This document shows positions 51,201-59,894 of a stretch of DNA of 64,000 nt, in pieces. Origin of the DNA: Actinomadura sp. NBRC 104425 (GTDB taxonomy: Bacteria > Actinomycetota > Actinomycetes > Streptosporangiales > Streptosporangiaceae); NCBI RefSeq assembly GCF_030269545.1, contig NZ_BSTN01000011.1, positions 1 to 64,000 of the forward strand, read 5' to 3'. The translations under genes were made by a program, and so were the position numbers. The notes beneath the pieces are model-generated. The model was not told the origin of the DNA and did not search any database. It saw nothing but the letters and a program-made list of their open reading frames with translations. Each line of letters begins with the position of its first letter. The stretch's first letter is position 1.

Positions 51201-51306
51201 CCGCCGCGCGGGTGTCCGGCCGCGCCGAGCGGCGCACCGGGCACCCGTGCGGGCCGGTCCGGCGGCGCGGCGCCGGGGCGCCATCGCCCGGTCGGACGGC
51301 GGGGCG

Positions 51307-52167
51307 TCAGAGCGCGGCGGCCAGAGCGGTCAGCGTCGGGCCGAGCGGGGCGTCCAGCGTGAGGAAGGCGTGGGCGTCGCCGCGGGTCGGCCCCCGGTTG
51401 ACGATCGCCACCGGAATGCCGTGCCGGTGGGCGCGGCGGACGAACCGCAGGCCGGACATGACCGCCAGCGACGAGCCGAGCACCAGCAGCAGCCCCGCCC
51501 GCCCGGTCAGCTCGTAGCACTCGCGGACCCGGTCCGGCGGCACGTTCTCGCCGAAGAACACCACGTCGGGCTTGAGCACGCCGCCGCAGTCGGCGCAGTC
51601 CACCACGCGGAACGCGCGGATCTGCTCGTCCGCCAGCACGGCGTCGCCGTCGGGGTTGATCGCGTCGACCCGGGCGTCCCAGCCGGGGTTGGCCGCGAGC
51701 AGGCGCTCGTCCAGCAGCCGCCGGGGCGTGCGGCGGCCGCATCGCAGGCACACCACCCGGTCCAGGCCGCCGTGCAGCTCGATCACGTCGCGCGCCCCGC
51801 CGGCCTGGTGCAGGCCGTCGACGTTCTGGGTGATGATTCCGGCGATCAGGCCCCGGCGCTGCAGCTCGGCGACCGCGCGGTGGCCGGCGTTCGGCCGGGC
51901 GCCGGCGATGTGCCGCCAGCCCAGGAAGCTGCGCGCCCAGTACCGCTGCCGCGCCTCGGCGCTGCCGGTGAACGTCTGGTACGTCATCGGGGTGGCCCGC
52001 CGCCGACGCCCGGTCTCCCCGCGGTAGTCCGGGATGCCGGACTCGGTGGACAGCCCCGCCCCGCTCAGCACCACCACGTCGCCGTCGGCGACGTAATCGG
52101 CCAGCACCGCCAGGCGGCCGGAGACGTCCGGCGCGGGGGCGAGGTCTTCCGCAACGGCCTGAGTCAT
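51307..52167 (-). CDS. SIR2-family NAD-dependent deacylase (sirtuin)
   Basis: About 286-aa sirtuin. NAD-binding GAGLSTESGIPDYRG, TQNVDGLH, catalytic His in ELHGGLDRVVC, zinc pairs CLRC and CADC, and the VLGSSLAV motif are intact. It removes acyl groups from lysines using NAD. The length between motifs matches the class II (SIRT4-like) group. A start at a GTG five codons upstream is equally possible because GGAGGG abuts the ATG. Divergent from the FadR-type regulator gene. Confidence 0.9.
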   Translation of the reverse strand: MTQAVAEDLAPAPDVSGRLAVLADYVADGDVVVLSGAGLSTESGIPDYRGETGRRRRATPMTYQTFTGSAEARQRYWARSFLGWRHIAGARPNAGHRAVAELQRRGLIAGIITQNVDGLHQAGGARDVIELHGGLDRVVCLRCGRRTPRRLLDERLLAANPGWDARVDAINPDGDAVLADEQIRAFRVVDCADCGGVLKPDVVFFGENVPPDRVRECYELTGRAGLLLVLGSSLAVMSGLRFVRRAHRHGIPVAIVNRGPTRGDAHAFLTLDAPLGPTLTALAAAL

Positions 52168-52251
52168 CCCTCCATGGTGCACGACGGGGCGGCGTGCCGT
52201 TACGGGCGCTCACCCGGCCCCGCCGACGGGCATTTCCCACGCCGAGTCGGA

Positions 52252-52269
52252 ACATCCGACGTTGGATGT
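52252..52269. promoter_or_regulatory. FadR-type regulator autoregulatory operator
   Basis: acatcc-gacgtt-ggatgt is a perfect 6-bp inverted repeat centred on GACGTT, 24 bp upstream of the regulator's start. Closely related palindromes (ggacgtcc cores with acat/atgt flanks) occur in the siaE-like/sialidase divergent region 7.5 kb away. Confidence 0.65.
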
Positions 52270-52292
52270 CCTATGTCAAGTACGATGGATGC

Positions 52293-53018
52293 ATGACGGA
52301 GAGGCCGGGGCGGCGCGTTCTCGCCCGGCGCACGGGAGAGCTGCTCCAGCAGGAGATCATGCAGTTGATCCTCGACCGGGGCCTGCGCTCGGGCGATCCG
52401 CTGCCGACCGAGAACGACCTGATGGACGACCTGGGGGTCAGCCGCAATTCGGTGCGCGAGGCGCTGAAGGCGCTGCGGGCGCTCGACATCGTCGAGGTCA
52501 GGCACGGGCACGGGACGTACGTGGGCAAGCTGTCGCTCACGCCGCTGGCGGACGGGCTCACCTTCCGCACCCTGCAGGGCTCGGAGAACGACGTGCGGGC
52601 CCTCGGCGAGATCCTGGAGGTGCGGGAGGCGCTGGAGGCCGGCCTGATCCGGCGGGTGGCGGCCACCATCCCCGACGAGGACCTCGCCGCGCTCGACGCC
52701 GCCGTGCGCAAGATGGACGCCAAGGCGCGCGCGGGCGAGCCGTTCCCCGACGAGGACCGCGAGTTCCACGAGCTGCTCTACCGGTCGCTCGGCAACACCC
52801 TCGTCCCGCAGCTGCTGCGGGTGTTCTGGAACGTCTTCGACCGGGTCGCCCAGGTCCGCGGCTGGAACCACGACCCCTCGCCGATCGGCACGGTGCGCCG
52901 GCACCGGGCGATCGTGACGGCGCTGCGGCGGCACGACGTGGAGGGGGCCGAGCAGGCCCTGGCCCGCCACTTCCGCAACATCGACAGCCGGGTGGAGAAG
53001 GCCGCGCGCCGCCGCTGA
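52293..53018 (+). CDS. FadR-subfamily GntR regulator, probable sialic acid regulator (NanR-like)
   Basis: 241-aa repressor. N-terminal GntR winged helix (about residues 14-78; GDPLPTENDLMDDLGVSRNSVREALKALRALDIVEVRHGHGTYVG) and a helical FCD ligand domain with the metal-binding pattern DREFHELLYRSLGN ... RHRAIVTALRRHD ... ALARHFRN. It stands at the edge of the sialoglycan cluster and shares operator-like palindromes with it. The ligand is probably a sugar acid such as N-acetylneuraminate; this is inference. Confidence 0.87.
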   Translation: MTERPGRRVLARRTGELLQQEIMQLILDRGLRSGDPLPTENDLMDDLGVSRNSVREALKALRALDIVEVRHGHGTYVGKLSLTPLADGLTFRTLQGSENDVRALGEILEVREALEAGLIRRVAATIPDEDLAALDAAVRKMDAKARAGEPFPDEDREFHELLYRSLGNTLVPQLLRVFWNVFDRVAQVRGWNHDPSPIGTVRRHRAIVTALRRHDVEGAEQALARHFRNIDSRVEKAARRR

Positions 53019-53094
53019 CCCGCGCCGCCACCGGCCCGCGGCGGCGCCGACCTGCGGCGGCGTTGACCTGCGGCGGGGCGCGGCCGCGCCGGTG

Positions 53095-54024
53095 TCACAG
53101 GAGCCCGGCCCCGGACAGGTACTCGGCCACCCGCGCGGTCTCCTCGTCGTTGAGGGGGATCTGCGGAGGCGCGGTCGTGGGGTGGTCGATGACACCCCGC
53201 AGATGCAGCGCCGCCTTGAAGGCGCCCAGCGCCGACGAGCCGCCGCCCATCCGCCCCCGGGCGACCTTGACCAGGTCGTAGAGGCGGAACAGGCGTTCCT
53301 GCTCGTTGCGGGCCGCGGCCCAGTCGCCCTTGGCGGCGGCCTGGAAGAGCCGCGTGTAGCCGTGCGGGTCGATGTTGCCCAGGCCGGGCACGACGCCGTC
53401 CGCGCCCATCCACAGCGCGGTGTCCACGGTGAGCTCCGACCCGGTGAGCACCGAGAACGATGTGATGCCGCGGTCGCGGCGGCCCAGCAGCACCTCGCGC
53501 AGCGCGGCCTCGTTGCCGCTGGAGTCCTTGATGCCGGCGAGCACGCCCTCGGTGGCCAGGTCCAGCACCAGGCCGGCGTCCAGCTTGGTGTGCACGGAGA
53601 CCGGCAGGTCATAGGCGTAGACGGGCACGCCCGCGCGGTCGGCGATCGTCCGGAAGTGCACGGCGATCTCGGCGGGGGAGGTGAGCGTGTAGAACGGGGC
53701 GGTGGCGACGAGGCCGTCGGCGCCCGCGGCCACCGCCGTGCGGACGTGGTCCAGGACGCGCGGCGTGGTCATGTCGATGACACCGGCCAGGACCGGGACC
53801 CGCCCGGCGACATGGCCGATGACGGTGTCGAGCACGGTGCGGCGATGCCCGTCGGGCAGGAAGGCGGCCTCCGAGGAGCTGCCCAGGACGAACAGGCCGT
53901 CGACGCCGCCGTCCAGCAAATGGTCCACCAGGCGCGTGAGGGAGGCGGTATCGACCTCGTGGGCGGGGGTGAGAGGCGTGCACACCGGGGGGATGACGCC
54001 GGACGCCGCGGTGGCGATGGTCAT
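53095..54024 (-). CDS. nanA: Dihydrodipicolinate synthase/N-acetylneuraminate lyase family aldolase
   Basis: 309-aa class I aldolase barrel. Schiff-base Lys166 (AGIKDSSGN), Tyr138 (YAYDLP), and GSSSEAAF in place of GST/SGE. The Tyr-Lys spacing of 28 and numbering are almost those of E. coli NanA (137/165). Operon context (last gene after a SiaEFGI-like transporter, with a sialidase opposite) favours sialic acid cleavage to N-acetylmannosamine and pyruvate over lysine synthesis. AGGAGCGTTC ribosome binding site; ATG overlaps the ATPase stop by 4 bases. No nanK or nanE is near. Confidence 0.82.
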   Translation of the reverse strand: MTIATAASGVIPPVCTPLTPAHEVDTASLTRLVDHLLDGGVDGLFVLGSSSEAAFLPDGHRRTVLDTVIGHVAGRVPVLAGVIDMTTPRVLDHVRTAVAAGADGLVATAPFYTLTSPAEIAVHFRTIADRAGVPVYAYDLPVSVHTKLDAGLVLDLATEGVLAGIKDSSGNEAALREVLLGRRDRGITSFSVLTGSELTVDTALWMGADGVVPGLGNIDPHGYTRLFQAAAKGDWAAARNEQERLFRLYDLVKVARGRMGGGSSALGAFKAALHLRGVIDHPTTAPPQIPLNDEETARVAEYLSGAGLL

Positions 54025-55062
54025 GAACGCTCCTGTGCTTGGTCGATCAGTTCGAGGTCGGTCGCGCCCTTGGGCACCGGGTGGTGGCAGCGGAAGAGGT
54101 GGCCCCCGTCGCGGTGCGGGGCGGGCATCTCGGCGGCGCACGCGTCGTCGGCCCGCCAGCACCGGGTGCGGAACGGGCAGCCGGACGGCGGCCGGGTCGC
54201 CGACGGCACCGGCCCCTCCAGCGGGATCGGGTCGATGGGCGACAGCAGGCCGGGCGCGGCGGAGAACAGCGCCCGCGTGTAGGGGTGCCGGGCGCGGGCG
54301 GGCACCGCGTCCGCCGCGGCCTCCTCCACGATCCGCCCGAGGTACATGGTGACGACCCGGTCGCTCATCCGGCGCACCGTCTTGATGTCGTGGGAGACGA
54401 ACACCATGGCCAGCCCCAGCCGGCTGCGCAGGTCCAGCAGCAGGTTGAGGATCTGCGCGCGGACGGAGACGTCCAGGGCGCTGGTGGGCTCGTCGGCCAC
54501 CAGCAGGCGGGGGCGCAGCGCGAGCGCGCGGGCGATCGCCACCCGCTGGCGCTGGCCCCCGGAGATCTGGCTCGGCAGCAGGTCGGCGGGTGGCGGGCAG
54601 GCCGACCAGGGAGAGCAGTTCGCGGACGCGGTCGTCGCGTTCGCGCGGGGTGCCCCGGCCGTGCACGTCGAGCGGGTCGCGCAGCACCGTGCGGACGGGC
54701 AGGCGGCGGTTGAGCGCGGTGGCAGGGTCCTGGAAGACCATGCCGATGTCCGACCCGATCGCGGCGCGGCGCTCCCGGGCGGGCATGGACCAGATGTCGC
54801 GGCCGTCGAAGCGGACCGTGCCCGCGGTGGGCCGCTCCAGACCGACCAGGACCCTGGCCAGGGTGGACTTGCCGCATCCGGACTCGCCGACGACGCCCAC
54901 GGTCTCGCCCGGCGCGACGGCGAGGTCCACCCCGGTGAGGGCGTGGACGCGGTCGCGGGAGAGCAGGCCGCCCGAGCGCGCCCGGTACAGCACGTGGACG
55001 TCGGCGAGTTCGGCGAGCGGCCCGGCGTCGGGCCGCTCGGGGAGTCCCTGGCGGGCGGTCAT
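54021..55062 (-). pseudogene. Oligopeptide/sialic-acid-type ABC ATPase (SiaI/DppF-like) with one frameshift
   Basis: The 5' part encodes Walker A GESGCGKST, the FDGRDIW strand and Q-loop VFQDPATALN. Near 54588-54594 the frame slips by one base between LVGLP and ADLLPSQISGGQRQRVAIARA. The 3' part then supplies the signature, Walker B LLVADEPTSALD, SHD switch and the C-terminal oligopeptide extension with CPFRTRCWRADDAC. All motifs survive, and the 3' frame's stop overlaps the nanA-like ATG by 4 bases, as expected of the native gene. So this is a very recent lesion or a one-base sequence error in a G-rich run. Second ATPase of the transporter. Confidence 0.8.
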
Positions 55063-57047
55063 CGCGGCTCCTTAGGGGCGGCGGGCGCGGCCACGGGCTC
55101 CTGGGCGGACCCGGCGGGATGGTGGCAGGCCACCGCGTGGTCCGTGCCGCGGTCGCGCAGGACGGGCTCGTCGGTCCAGCACACGTCCGTGGCCATCGCG
55201 CAGCGGTCGGCGAAGCGGCAGCCGCGGGGGAATGCGGCGGGGGAGGGCACCACGCCGGGGATCTGGGCGAGGCGTTCTTCGCCGGCCTCCAGCGACAGCA
55301 CCGAGCCCAGCAGACCGCGGGCGTAGTGGTGGGCGGGCGCGCCGACCACGGCGGGGGTGGCGCCGGTCTCCACGATCCGCCCGCCGTACATCACCATGAC
55401 CCGGTCGGTCACGTCCGCCACCAGCGCCAGGTCGTGCGAGACCAGGACCAGCGCGAAGCCCAGTTCCGCGCGCAGCCGCAGCAGCAGCCCGATGACCTGG
55501 GCCTGGACGGTCACGTCCAGCGCGGTGGTCGGCTCGTCGGCGATGATCAGCTTGGGGTCGCGGGACAGCGCCATCGCGATCAGCACCCGCTGCCGCTGCC
55601 CGCCCGACAGCTCGTGCGGGTAGGCGCGCAGGGTCCGCGCCGGATCCAGGCCCACCAGCTCCAGCAGCTGGGCCGGGGTCCGCCGGCCGCCGCGCCGGAC
55701 GAGCTGCTTGAGTTGCGCCCGCACGGTCATCGCCGGGTTCAGCGAGGACAGCGCGTCCTGGTACACCATCGCCATCTCGTGGCCGAGCAGCCTGCGCCGC
55801 GCCGACCAGGGCAGGGCGAGCAGGTCGCGCCCGGCGAAGACGATCTCGCCCACGACGCGCGCCCGGCGCGGCTGCAGCCCCATGACCGTGAGCGCGGTGA
55901 GCGACTTGCCGCTGCCGGACTCGCCGACCAGGCCGAGCACCTCGCCGGGGCGGACGTCGAAGCTCACCCCGTCGACGATGTTCACGGCGTCGTCCGCATC
56001 GTCGTGGCGGCCCGGGATCGACACGGTCAGGTTCCGCACGCTCAGCACCGGGTCGCCCTCGGGCAGCGGGCGGGCGCGTTCGGCGAGACGGCGCGCCGCT
56101 TCCCGCAGACCGGCCGGCGGCACGTCCTCGCCCCGGTCGGGGACGGGTGCGGGCCGCCGGTCCGCCTCCGGCTCGGCGGCGGGGGCGTCCCGGCGTTCGG
56201 CGGGGGCGGCCCAGGCGTCGGAGATGCCCTCGGCCAGGACGTTGAGCGCCAGCACCGTGACCAGGATGAGCAGGCCGGGGAACAGGGTGGCCCACCAGCC
56301 GCCCACCAGGACCATGTTCCGGCCGTCGGCGATGACGTTCCCCCAGGACGGGTCCGGCGGCCGCACGCCCGCGCCGATGAACGACAGCGACGCCTCGAAC
56401 ACGATCGCGTCGGCGACCATCACCGTGCAGAACACCAGGATCGGCGCGGCGCAGTTCACCGCCACGTGCCTGATGAGGATGTGCGGGGCGCGGGCGCCGA
56501 TGACGCGTTCGGCGGCGACGTAGTCCTCGCCGTACTGGGCCAGCACGTTCGCGCGCACCACCCGCGCCACCGACGGCATGTTCAGAAACGCGATCGTCGC
56601 CACCAGCACCGGGACGCTGCCGCCGAACACGGCCACCAGCACGGCGGCCAGGGCGATGCCGGGGAAGGCCATGATGACGTCGAGCGTGCGCATGGCCGTC
56701 TCGTCCACCCACCTGCGGGACGTCGCGGCGACGGCGCCGACCACCGAGCCGGCCGCCAGTGCCAGCGCCGTCGCGGCCAGACCGATGATCAGCGACCAGC
56801 GGGCCCCGTACAGCAGCCGGGTGAAGATGTCGCGGTTGGCGCTGTCCAGGCCCATCCAGTGCCGGGCGCTGGGGCCGCCGCCGACGGCCTCCTGGGTGTA
56901 GGGGGAGTGCGGGGTCAGCAGCGGGGCGAGGACGGCGGCCGCGGCGATCACCACGACGATGCCGAGCGCGATCCAGGAGGCCGTGTTCAGCCGCCGGAAC
57001 GCGACGTCGCCCCGGGACAGCCGCCTGGCGAGGCCGCGGCGCATCAT
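55059..57047 (-). CDS. ABC transporter permease-ATPase fusion (DppC-DppD/SiaG-like)
   Basis: 662-aa fusion. Residues about 15-290 are a DppC-type permease (AVLAPLLTPHSPYTQEAV, MGLDSANRDIFTRLLYGARWSL, ASLSFIGAGVRPPDPSWGNVI). After a Pro/Glu/Arg-rich linker the ATPase domain has Walker A GESGSGKS, signature LSGGQRQRV, Walker B IIADEPTTALD and the FPRGCRFADRCAMATDVC cysteine tail. Such fusions are common in actinobacterial peptide-type importers and in Corynebacterium sialic acid uptake. 4-bp overlaps on both sides show tight coupling. Confidence 0.88.
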   Translation of the reverse strand: MMRRGLARRLSRGDVAFRRLNTASWIALGIVVVIAAAAVLAPLLTPHSPYTQEAVGGGPSARHWMGLDSANRDIFTRLLYGARWSLIIGLAATALALAAGSVVGAVAATSRRWVDETAMRTLDVIMAFPGIALAAVLVAVFGGSVPVLVATIAFLNMPSVARVVRANVLAQYGEDYVAAERVIGARAPHILIRHVAVNCAAPILVFCTVMVADAIVFEASLSFIGAGVRPPDPSWGNVIADGRNMVLVGGWWATLFPGLLILVTVLALNVLAEGISDAWAAPAERRDAPAAEPEADRRPAPVPDRGEDVPPAGLREAARRLAERARPLPEGDPVLSVRNLTVSIPGRHDDADDAVNIVDGVSFDVRPGEVLGLVGESGSGKSLTALTVMGLQPRRARVVGEIVFAGRDLLALPWSARRRLLGHEMAMVYQDALSSLNPAMTVRAQLKQLVRRGGRRTPAQLLELVGLDPARTLRAYPHELSGGQRQRVLIAMALSRDPKLIIADEPTTALDVTVQAQVIGLLLRLRAELGFALVLVSHDLALVADVTDRVMVMYGGRIVETGATPAVVGAPAHHYARGLLGSVLSLEAGEERLAQIPGVVPSPAAFPRGCRFADRCAMATDVCWTDEPVLRDRGTDHAVACHHPAGSAQEPVAAPAAPKEPR

Positions 57048-58003
57048 GAGGCGCTCCTGAGACGGGGGTTGACCAGCAGGTAGAGGATGTCGATGACGAG
57101 GTTCAGCACGACGAAGCCGGTCGCGATGGTCAGCACCACGCCCTGCACCACGGCGGGGTCGCCGTTGCGCACCCCGTTGATCATCAGTTGCCCCATGCCG
57201 GGCAGCGCGAAGATCGTCTCGATGACCACCGCGCCGCCGAGCAGGTAGCCGACCCGCAGGCCCAGCACGGTCAGCGGGGTGATCAGCGCGTTGCGCAGCA
57301 CGTTGCGTCCGACCACGGCGATCGGCGGCAGCCCGCTGCCGATGGCGGTGCGCACGTAGTCCCGGTCGAGCTCCTCGACCATCGAGGTGCGGATGACGCG
57401 GGTCAGGTAGGCGGCCACGGGCAGCGACAGCGCGAACGCCGGCAGGGTCAGCGAACGCAGCCAGCCGCCGACGCCGTCGGCCGGGTTGATGTAGCCGCCG
57501 GTCGGAAACCAGCCGAGATCGACCGCCAGGTACTGGATCATCAGCAGCGCCAGCCAGAACGCCGGCGCGGCCACCCCGAACAGCGACACCAGCCGGATCG
57601 CCTGGTCGGGCCAGCGGTCCCGAAACAGCGCCGCGGTGACGCCGAGCAGCAGCGACAGCACCACCGCGATGAGCACCCCGTACAGGGTGAGCTGGAGCGT
57701 CAGCGGCAGCGCGGTGAGCACCGAGTCGCGCACCGGCGCCTTGGTGAGCACGCTGGTGCCCATGTCGCCCCGGACCAGGTCGCCCACGAACCGCGCGTAG
57801 CGCACTGGCAGCGGATCGAGCAGGCCGTTCTGCTCCTGGAACGCGCGGATCTGCTCCTGCGTGGGGTTGGCCCCCTGGAAGTAGGCGTACTCCGGCTTGC
57901 TGTCGGAGAACCGCATCACGATGAACACCAGCAGGCTGACGCCCAGCAGCAGCGGTATCAGCAGCAGCGTGCGCTGCACGAGCATGCGGACGACGATCGC
58001 CAC
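57044..58003 (-). CDS. ABC transporter permease (DppB/SiaF-like)
   Basis: 319-aa membrane permease with six helices. The DppB pattern is clear: N-terminal RTLLLIPLLLGVSLLVFIVMRF, LVRGDMGTS, the EAA-like loop RVIRTSMVEELDRDYVRTA, and VVIETIFALPGMGQLMI. GTG start. 49 bp after the binding-protein gene; 4-bp overlap with the fusion gene. Confidence 0.9.
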   Translation of the reverse strand: MAIVVRMLVQRTLLLIPLLLGVSLLVFIVMRFSDSKPEYAYFQGANPTQEQIRAFQEQNGLLDPLPVRYARFVGDLVRGDMGTSVLTKAPVRDSVLTALPLTLQLTLYGVLIAVVLSLLLGVTAALFRDRWPDQAIRLVSLFGVAAPAFWLALLMIQYLAVDLGWFPTGGYINPADGVGGWLRSLTLPAFALSLPVAAYLTRVIRTSMVEELDRDYVRTAIGSGLPPIAVVGRNVLRNALITPLTVLGLRVGYLLGGAVVIETIFALPGMGQLMINGVRNGDPAVVQGVVLTIATGFVVLNLVIDILYLLVNPRLRSAS

Positions 58004-58052
58004 CGCGCACCCCCTCGGACCTCGAAGACAGCAGGGATCGGGGATGGGGCCG

Positions 58053-59672
58053 TCACAGCCGGCGCGCCTGCAGCAGGTTGACGCCCGGGTACGCCTGGGC
58101 CCGCACCCCGGTGATCTTCTTGGGGTCCCAGGCGGTCATCAGCTCGGTGTGCACCACCGGGTAGAGCACGGCCTGCTCGGCGATGATGTCGATGTAGGCG
58201 CGGGTGAGCGCCAGCTTCTTGGCCGGGTCGGGTTCGCGGGTGGCCGCGTCCATCTTGGCGAACAGGTCCTTGGCCTCGGCGGTGCCGTCCCATCCGGTGT
58301 ACTTCATCCAGGTGCCGCCGGAGGTGTAGTTGTAGCGCATGATCAGGTCGGCGTCGAGGCCGAACTGGTTGGGGTTCGAGGCGGCCGCCACCACCTGGTA
58401 GGACTGCGACTGGTCCATCTTGGTGAACAGCGCGCTGGTGTCCTGCGGCTCCAGCGTGGTGCGGACGCCGATCGCCGACCACGAGTTGGCGATCGTGGGC
58501 AGGCACTCGGTGATCCAGCTCAGGTTGACCGCCATCAGCTTGACGGCCAGGTTCGTCACCCCGGCCTCGGCGAGCAGCGCCCTGGCCTTGGCCGGGTCGT
58601 AGGAGTAGACGGTCTTGGCGCGGGCGTACGAGGGGTGCTGCTCGTTGAGGAAGCTGGTCGCCGGGGTGCCGTGGCCCTTCAGCCCCACGTTGATCATCGT
58701 CTTGGTGTCGATGGCGTACAGCAGCGCCTGGCGCACCCGGACGTCGTCGAACGGCTTCTGCTTGGTGTTGAACATCAGGAACATGTGGTTCATGCCCTTG
58801 CCGCCCTCGACCCGCAGCCCGGCGCGGCGCAGCTGGTCGATGTTGGCGAACGGCACGTTGTCGGCGATCTGCGCCTCGGCGGCGCTGCCGGAGATCTTGG
58901 CGACCCGGGCCGGCGCCTCCACGATCGACAGCCAGTTCATCTTCTTGACCAGCGGCTTGCGCGGCCCGTTGTAGTCGGGGAACGCCTCGAAGGAGGTGTT
59001 GGACTTGGGGTTGTGCGCGGTCATCCGGAACGGGCCCGAGCCGACCGCCTTGCCCTTGGCCGCCGCGTCCCAGCCGCCCGGCGCGCCGAACACGTGCCGC
59101 GGCATGATCTTGGCGATGGTCAGCCGGGGCAGCGCGTCCGGGAAGGGGAACTTCAGCACCAGCTCGACGGCGTTGTCGCCGGCTCGGCGGACCTCCTTCA
59201 GCCAGGTGGCGAAGAAGGAGTAGGTCAGCCGCTTGGCCTTGTCGTCCAGGATGGCCTCGAAGGTGAACAGCACGTCGTCCACGGTGACGGGCTTGCCGTC
59301 GTGCCACTTGGCGCCGGGCCGCAGCTCGAACCGCCAGGTGGTCGCGGAGGTGTCGGCGGGCAGCGCGGTGGCCAGCGCCGGATAGGGCGCGCGGGTGATC
59401 GGGTCGGTGTCGACCAGGCCCTCGTAGATGTGGTTGTTGGCCGCCATCGAGAACGCCGACGCGGTCATGGTCGGGTCCCAGCTCTGGTCGTTGCCGTAAC
59501 CGATCACCGCGGTGATCAGGTCTTTGTCCTTGCCGGCGCCGCTCGACCCGGTCGAGGCCGGGCCGCCGCACGCCGACAGCGTCGCGGTGACGGCCGCGGC
59601 GGCGCCGAGCGTTCCGGTGTAGCGCAGAAAGTCCCGGCGGCCGAGGTCGGGCGTGGGGTCCGACGGGCTCAC
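58053..59672 (-). CDS. ABC transporter substrate-binding lipoprotein, family 5 (SiaE-like)
   Basis: 539-aa extracellular binding protein. Tat-type signal GRRDFLRYTGTLGAAAAV with lipobox LSAC, so it is exported folded and lipid-anchored. The SBP_bac_5 pattern is present (WRFELRPGAKWHDGKPVTVDDVLFTFE, VRQALLYAIDTKTMI, YDPAKARALLAEAG). Family 5 covers peptides, nickel and some sugars; the sialidase and lyase neighbours point to sialic acid or sialo-oligosaccharide. GTG start with AGGAGG. First gene of the five-gene operon. Confidence 0.88.
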   Translation of the reverse strand: MSPSDPTPDLGRRDFLRYTGTLGAAAAVTATLSACGGPASTGSSGAGKDKDLITAVIGYGNDQSWDPTMTASAFSMAANNHIYEGLVDTDPITRAPYPALATALPADTSATTWRFELRPGAKWHDGKPVTVDDVLFTFEAILDDKAKRLTYSFFATWLKEVRRAGDNAVELVLKFPFPDALPRLTIAKIMPRHVFGAPGGWDAAAKGKAVGSGPFRMTAHNPKSNTSFEAFPDYNGPRKPLVKKMNWLSIVEAPARVAKISGSAAEAQIADNVPFANIDQLRRAGLRVEGGKGMNHMFLMFNTKQKPFDDVRVRQALLYAIDTKTMINVGLKGHGTPATSFLNEQHPSYARAKTVYSYDPAKARALLAEAGVTNLAVKLMAVNLSWITECLPTIANSWSAIGVRTTLEPQDTSALFTKMDQSQSYQVVAAASNPNQFGLDADLIMRYNYTSGGTWMKYTGWDGTAEAKDLFAKMDAATREPDPAKKLALTRAYIDIIAEQAVLYPVVHTELMTAWDPKKITGVRAQAYPGVNLLQARRL

Positions 59673-59726
59673 GATGCCTCCTGGGGGTGGGCGGGCGGAT
59701 GCGGAGTCTCATCCTTCGGACAAGGG

Positions 59727-59853
59727 ACATCGGACGTCCTACGTCTTGGGATTGTGAGGCTAGGGTCGGTTTCTCCGCCCGGTCAAGGGCCCGGCGGCGT
59801 CCGATCCGACCACGATTCGGCTCTTGCCGGATGAGATGTAGGACGTCCAACAT
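59727..59853. promoter_or_regulatory. Two palindromic operators in the transporter/sialidase divergent region
   Basis: acatcGGACGTCCtacgt (59727-59744) and atgtaGGACGTCCaacat (59836-59853) share the self-complementary ggacgtcc core; the second is nearly a full 18-bp palindrome. A half-site gggatgtccc follows at 59854. They match the palindrome before the FadR-type gene in core and flanks, so one regulator probably controls both divergent units. Confidence 0.7.
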
Positions 59854-59894
59854 GGGATGTCCCGGACGCTCCTCGACCACCCCGGAGGGCACCC

